DNA of 64,000 nt from Novosphingobium sp. PhB165 (GTDB lineage: Bacteria > Pseudomonadota > Alphaproteobacteria > Sphingomonadales > Sphingomonadaceae), in the NCBI RefSeq assembly GCF_004341845.1, contig NZ_SLVB01000001.1:1-64000 (forward strand), given 5' to 3'. The position numbers and the translations under genes are program-made. Shown here one piece after another: positions 62,894 to 64,000 of this stretch. Each line of letters opens with the position of its first letter. Positions within the stretch are counted from its first letter, which is position 1. The notes beneath the pieces are model-generated. The model saw only the letters and a program-made list of their open reading frames with translations, had not been told where the DNA came from and did not search any database.

Positions 62894-63775
62894 ATGTTCT
62901 CGGGGTCTATTCCTGCTCTTGTTACACCGTTTCGCGACGGAGCGTTCGACGAACAGGCTTTTCGGCGGCTGGTGGACTGGCAGATTGATTCGGGTTCTTC
63001 CGCGCTTGTGCCATGCGGTACCACCGGTGAAAACTCCACGCTTTCGAACGCCGAACACCATCGCGTGATCGAACTTTGCGTGGAACAGGCGGCGGGCCGC
63101 GTGCCCGTGATCGCCGGCTGCGGCAGCAACGACACGATGAACGCGCTGCTGCACATGAATTTCTCCAAGAAGTGCGGCGCCTCGGCCGCGCTGCTGGTGG
63201 CGCCTTACTACAACCGCCCCAGCCAGGAAGGCCTGCTGGCCCATTTCAGCTACTTGGCCGAGCACAACGACCTGCCGATCGTGCTCTACAACGTGCCCGG
63301 CCGCACGGTGACCGACCTGCTGCCCGAAACCGTGATCGAACTGGCGCGCCGCTATCCGGATCGCTTCGTCGCCATCAAGGACGCCAGCGGCGACCTCAGC
63401 CGCGTGACCGATCACCGCATGGGCATCGGCAAGGATTTCTGCCAGCTTTCGGGCGACGACGAACTGGCCCTGCCGTTCAACGCGGCCGGCGGCGTCGGCT
63501 GCATTTCGGTGACCGCGAACGTGGCACCGAAGCTCTGCGCCGAGTTCCAGGCAGCCTGCGCGGCGAACGACCTTGAGGAAGCGCGCCGCCTGAACGACCT
63601 GCTCTATCCGCTGCACTATGCGATGTTCGAGGACAGCTCGCCGGGGCCGTGCAAGTACGCGCTGGCGCAGGTCCACGACTGGATTGAGAACGAACTGCGC
63701 CTGCCGCTGGTCCCCTGCGGCGACAAGGCCCGCAAGGCCGTGGATGACGCACTGGTGCATGCCGGTCTGATCTGA
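62894..63775 (+). CDS. dapA: 4-hydroxy-tetrahydrodipicolinate synthase
   Basis: The 293-residue TIM-barrel enzyme has the signature ALVPCGTTGENSTLSNAEHH, the Schiff-base Lys162 in FVAIKDASGD, Tyr132 in VLYNVPGRTVTDL and Tyr106 in VAPYYNRPSQEG. It condenses pyruvate with aspartate semialdehyde, the first step of the lysine/diaminopimelate branch needed for cell wall and lysine. It is divergent from the lytic transglycosylase; only about 80 bases separate the starts. A terminator follows. Confidence 0.96.
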   Translation: MFSGSIPALVTPFRDGAFDEQAFRRLVDWQIDSGSSALVPCGTTGENSTLSNAEHHRVIELCVEQAAGRVPVIAGCGSNDTMNALLHMNFSKKCGASAALLVAPYYNRPSQEGLLAHFSYLAEHNDLPIVLYNVPGRTVTDLLPETVIELARRYPDRFVAIKDASGDLSRVTDHRMGIGKDFCQLSGDDELALPFNAAGGVGCISVTANVAPKLCAEFQAACAANDLEEARRLNDLLYPLHYAMFEDSSPGPCKYALAQVHDWIENELRLPLVPCGDKARKAVDDALVHAGLI

Positions 63776-63796
63776 GCGGTTTCGGTTTTCAGGGAT

Positions 63797-63830
63797 AAGG
63801 GGGTGTCGGTGCGAACCGGCGCCCCTTTTT
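63797..63830 (+). terminator. Intrinsic terminator after dapA
   Basis: AAGGGG...GTCGGT pairs with ACCGGCGCCCCTTTTT around a GCGA loop, with one bulge and two wobble pairs, and ends in five T. It lies about 20 bases after the dapA stop. Confidence 0.7.
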
Positions 63831-63876
63831 CTTTCTGTTCGGTGCGGGTTTCAAGCGGGCCACGCCCTCCCATGCA

Positions 63877-63955
63877 CCGCTCATCCTGTGCTTGTCGAAG
63901 GATGGCAGCACCGCGCCCCGCTCTCCGGGGGCTTCGACAGGCTCAGCCTGAGCGG
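63877..63955. repeat. Inverted-repeat intergenic element, family 2, second paired copy
   Basis: CCGCTCATCCTGTGCTTGTC continuing GAAGGATGG, and 24 bases later GCTTCGACAGGCTCAGCCTG continuing AGCGG. It matches the copy at 56149-56226 apart from a few substitutions, including GTG in place of GAG. It lies after the dapA terminator at the window edge. Confidence 0.8.
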
Positions 63956-64000
63956 GATTGGAGAGCGCTATCCAGTCCGCCCCATGTCATCCTGACGTCC

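Overview
The window is GC-rich, gene-dense chromosomal DNA from a Gram-negative bacterium, most likely an alphaproteobacterium of the Sphingomonadales (Sphingobium/Novosphingobium-like). This rests on protein character (TorF-type porin, sphingomonad-style chemoreceptors, IalB-like protein, short Wza-like exporter), heavy use of GTG/TTG starts behind good Shine-Dalgarno sequences, and GC-rich intergenic palindromes. No rRNA, tRNA, CRISPR array, prophage or intact insertion sequence was recognised. All functions are read from sequence motifs and remembered family features; no database search was run.

Layout. 1-4031: start of an APC amino-acid permease (cut by the window edge), an unrecognised exported protein, an NhaC-type Na+/H+ antiporter and a TorF-type porin. 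4053-17019: chemotaxis. A Cache-type chemoreceptor follows the porin; after an acylase gene of the penicillin/AHL acylase family comes a minus-strand cluster read cheA-cheW-cheY-cheB-cheR-mcp, with a divergent pair (small unknown protein plus a second CheY) on the other side of cheA. There are no flagellar genes here.

17250-50836: a large, multi-operon exopolysaccharide locus of the Wzx/Wzy type. It has the initiating PglC-like phosphoglycosyltransferase, Wzx flippase, Wzy polymerase, Wzc-type tyrosine autokinase, a short Wza-like exporter with a companion outer-membrane barrel, at least five glycosyltransferases, a GT-C-like membrane protein and a GtrA protein. Sugar-nucleotide genes predict a CDP-3,6-dideoxyhexose branch (RfbF, RfbG, an RfbH-like 3-dehydratase, an SDR reductase), a UDP-amino-sugar branch (WbpM/CapD dehydratase, DegT aminotransferase, PIG-L deacetylase, formyltransferase) and a UDP-sugar epimerase. 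Three sulfotransferases suggest a sulfated polymer, and a pectate-lyase-like beta-helix enzyme may trim it. A GT4/ATP-grasp/HAD operon has no obvious assigned step.

50837-52597: a long non-coding stretch followed by a LuxR-type regulator with a degenerate receiver, a plausible regulator of the locus. 52716-63775: mixed metabolic and housekeeping genes: formylglycine-generating enzyme, RlmN, an outer-membrane protein, an IalB-like protein, a TPM-domain lipoprotein, a TauD-family dioxygenase, GreB, a GH27 glycosidase, a soluble lytic transglycosylase and DapA.

Two families of inverted-repeat intergenic elements occur. All four copies of the first, and the internal cluster of the second, lie between convergent genes, suggesting a transcription-ending or insulating role. 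The main oddities are the RfbH-like enzyme lacking the usual iron-sulfur cysteines, the ATP-grasp/HAD pair, the sulfation/formylation chemistry predicted for the polymer, and the repeat placement.
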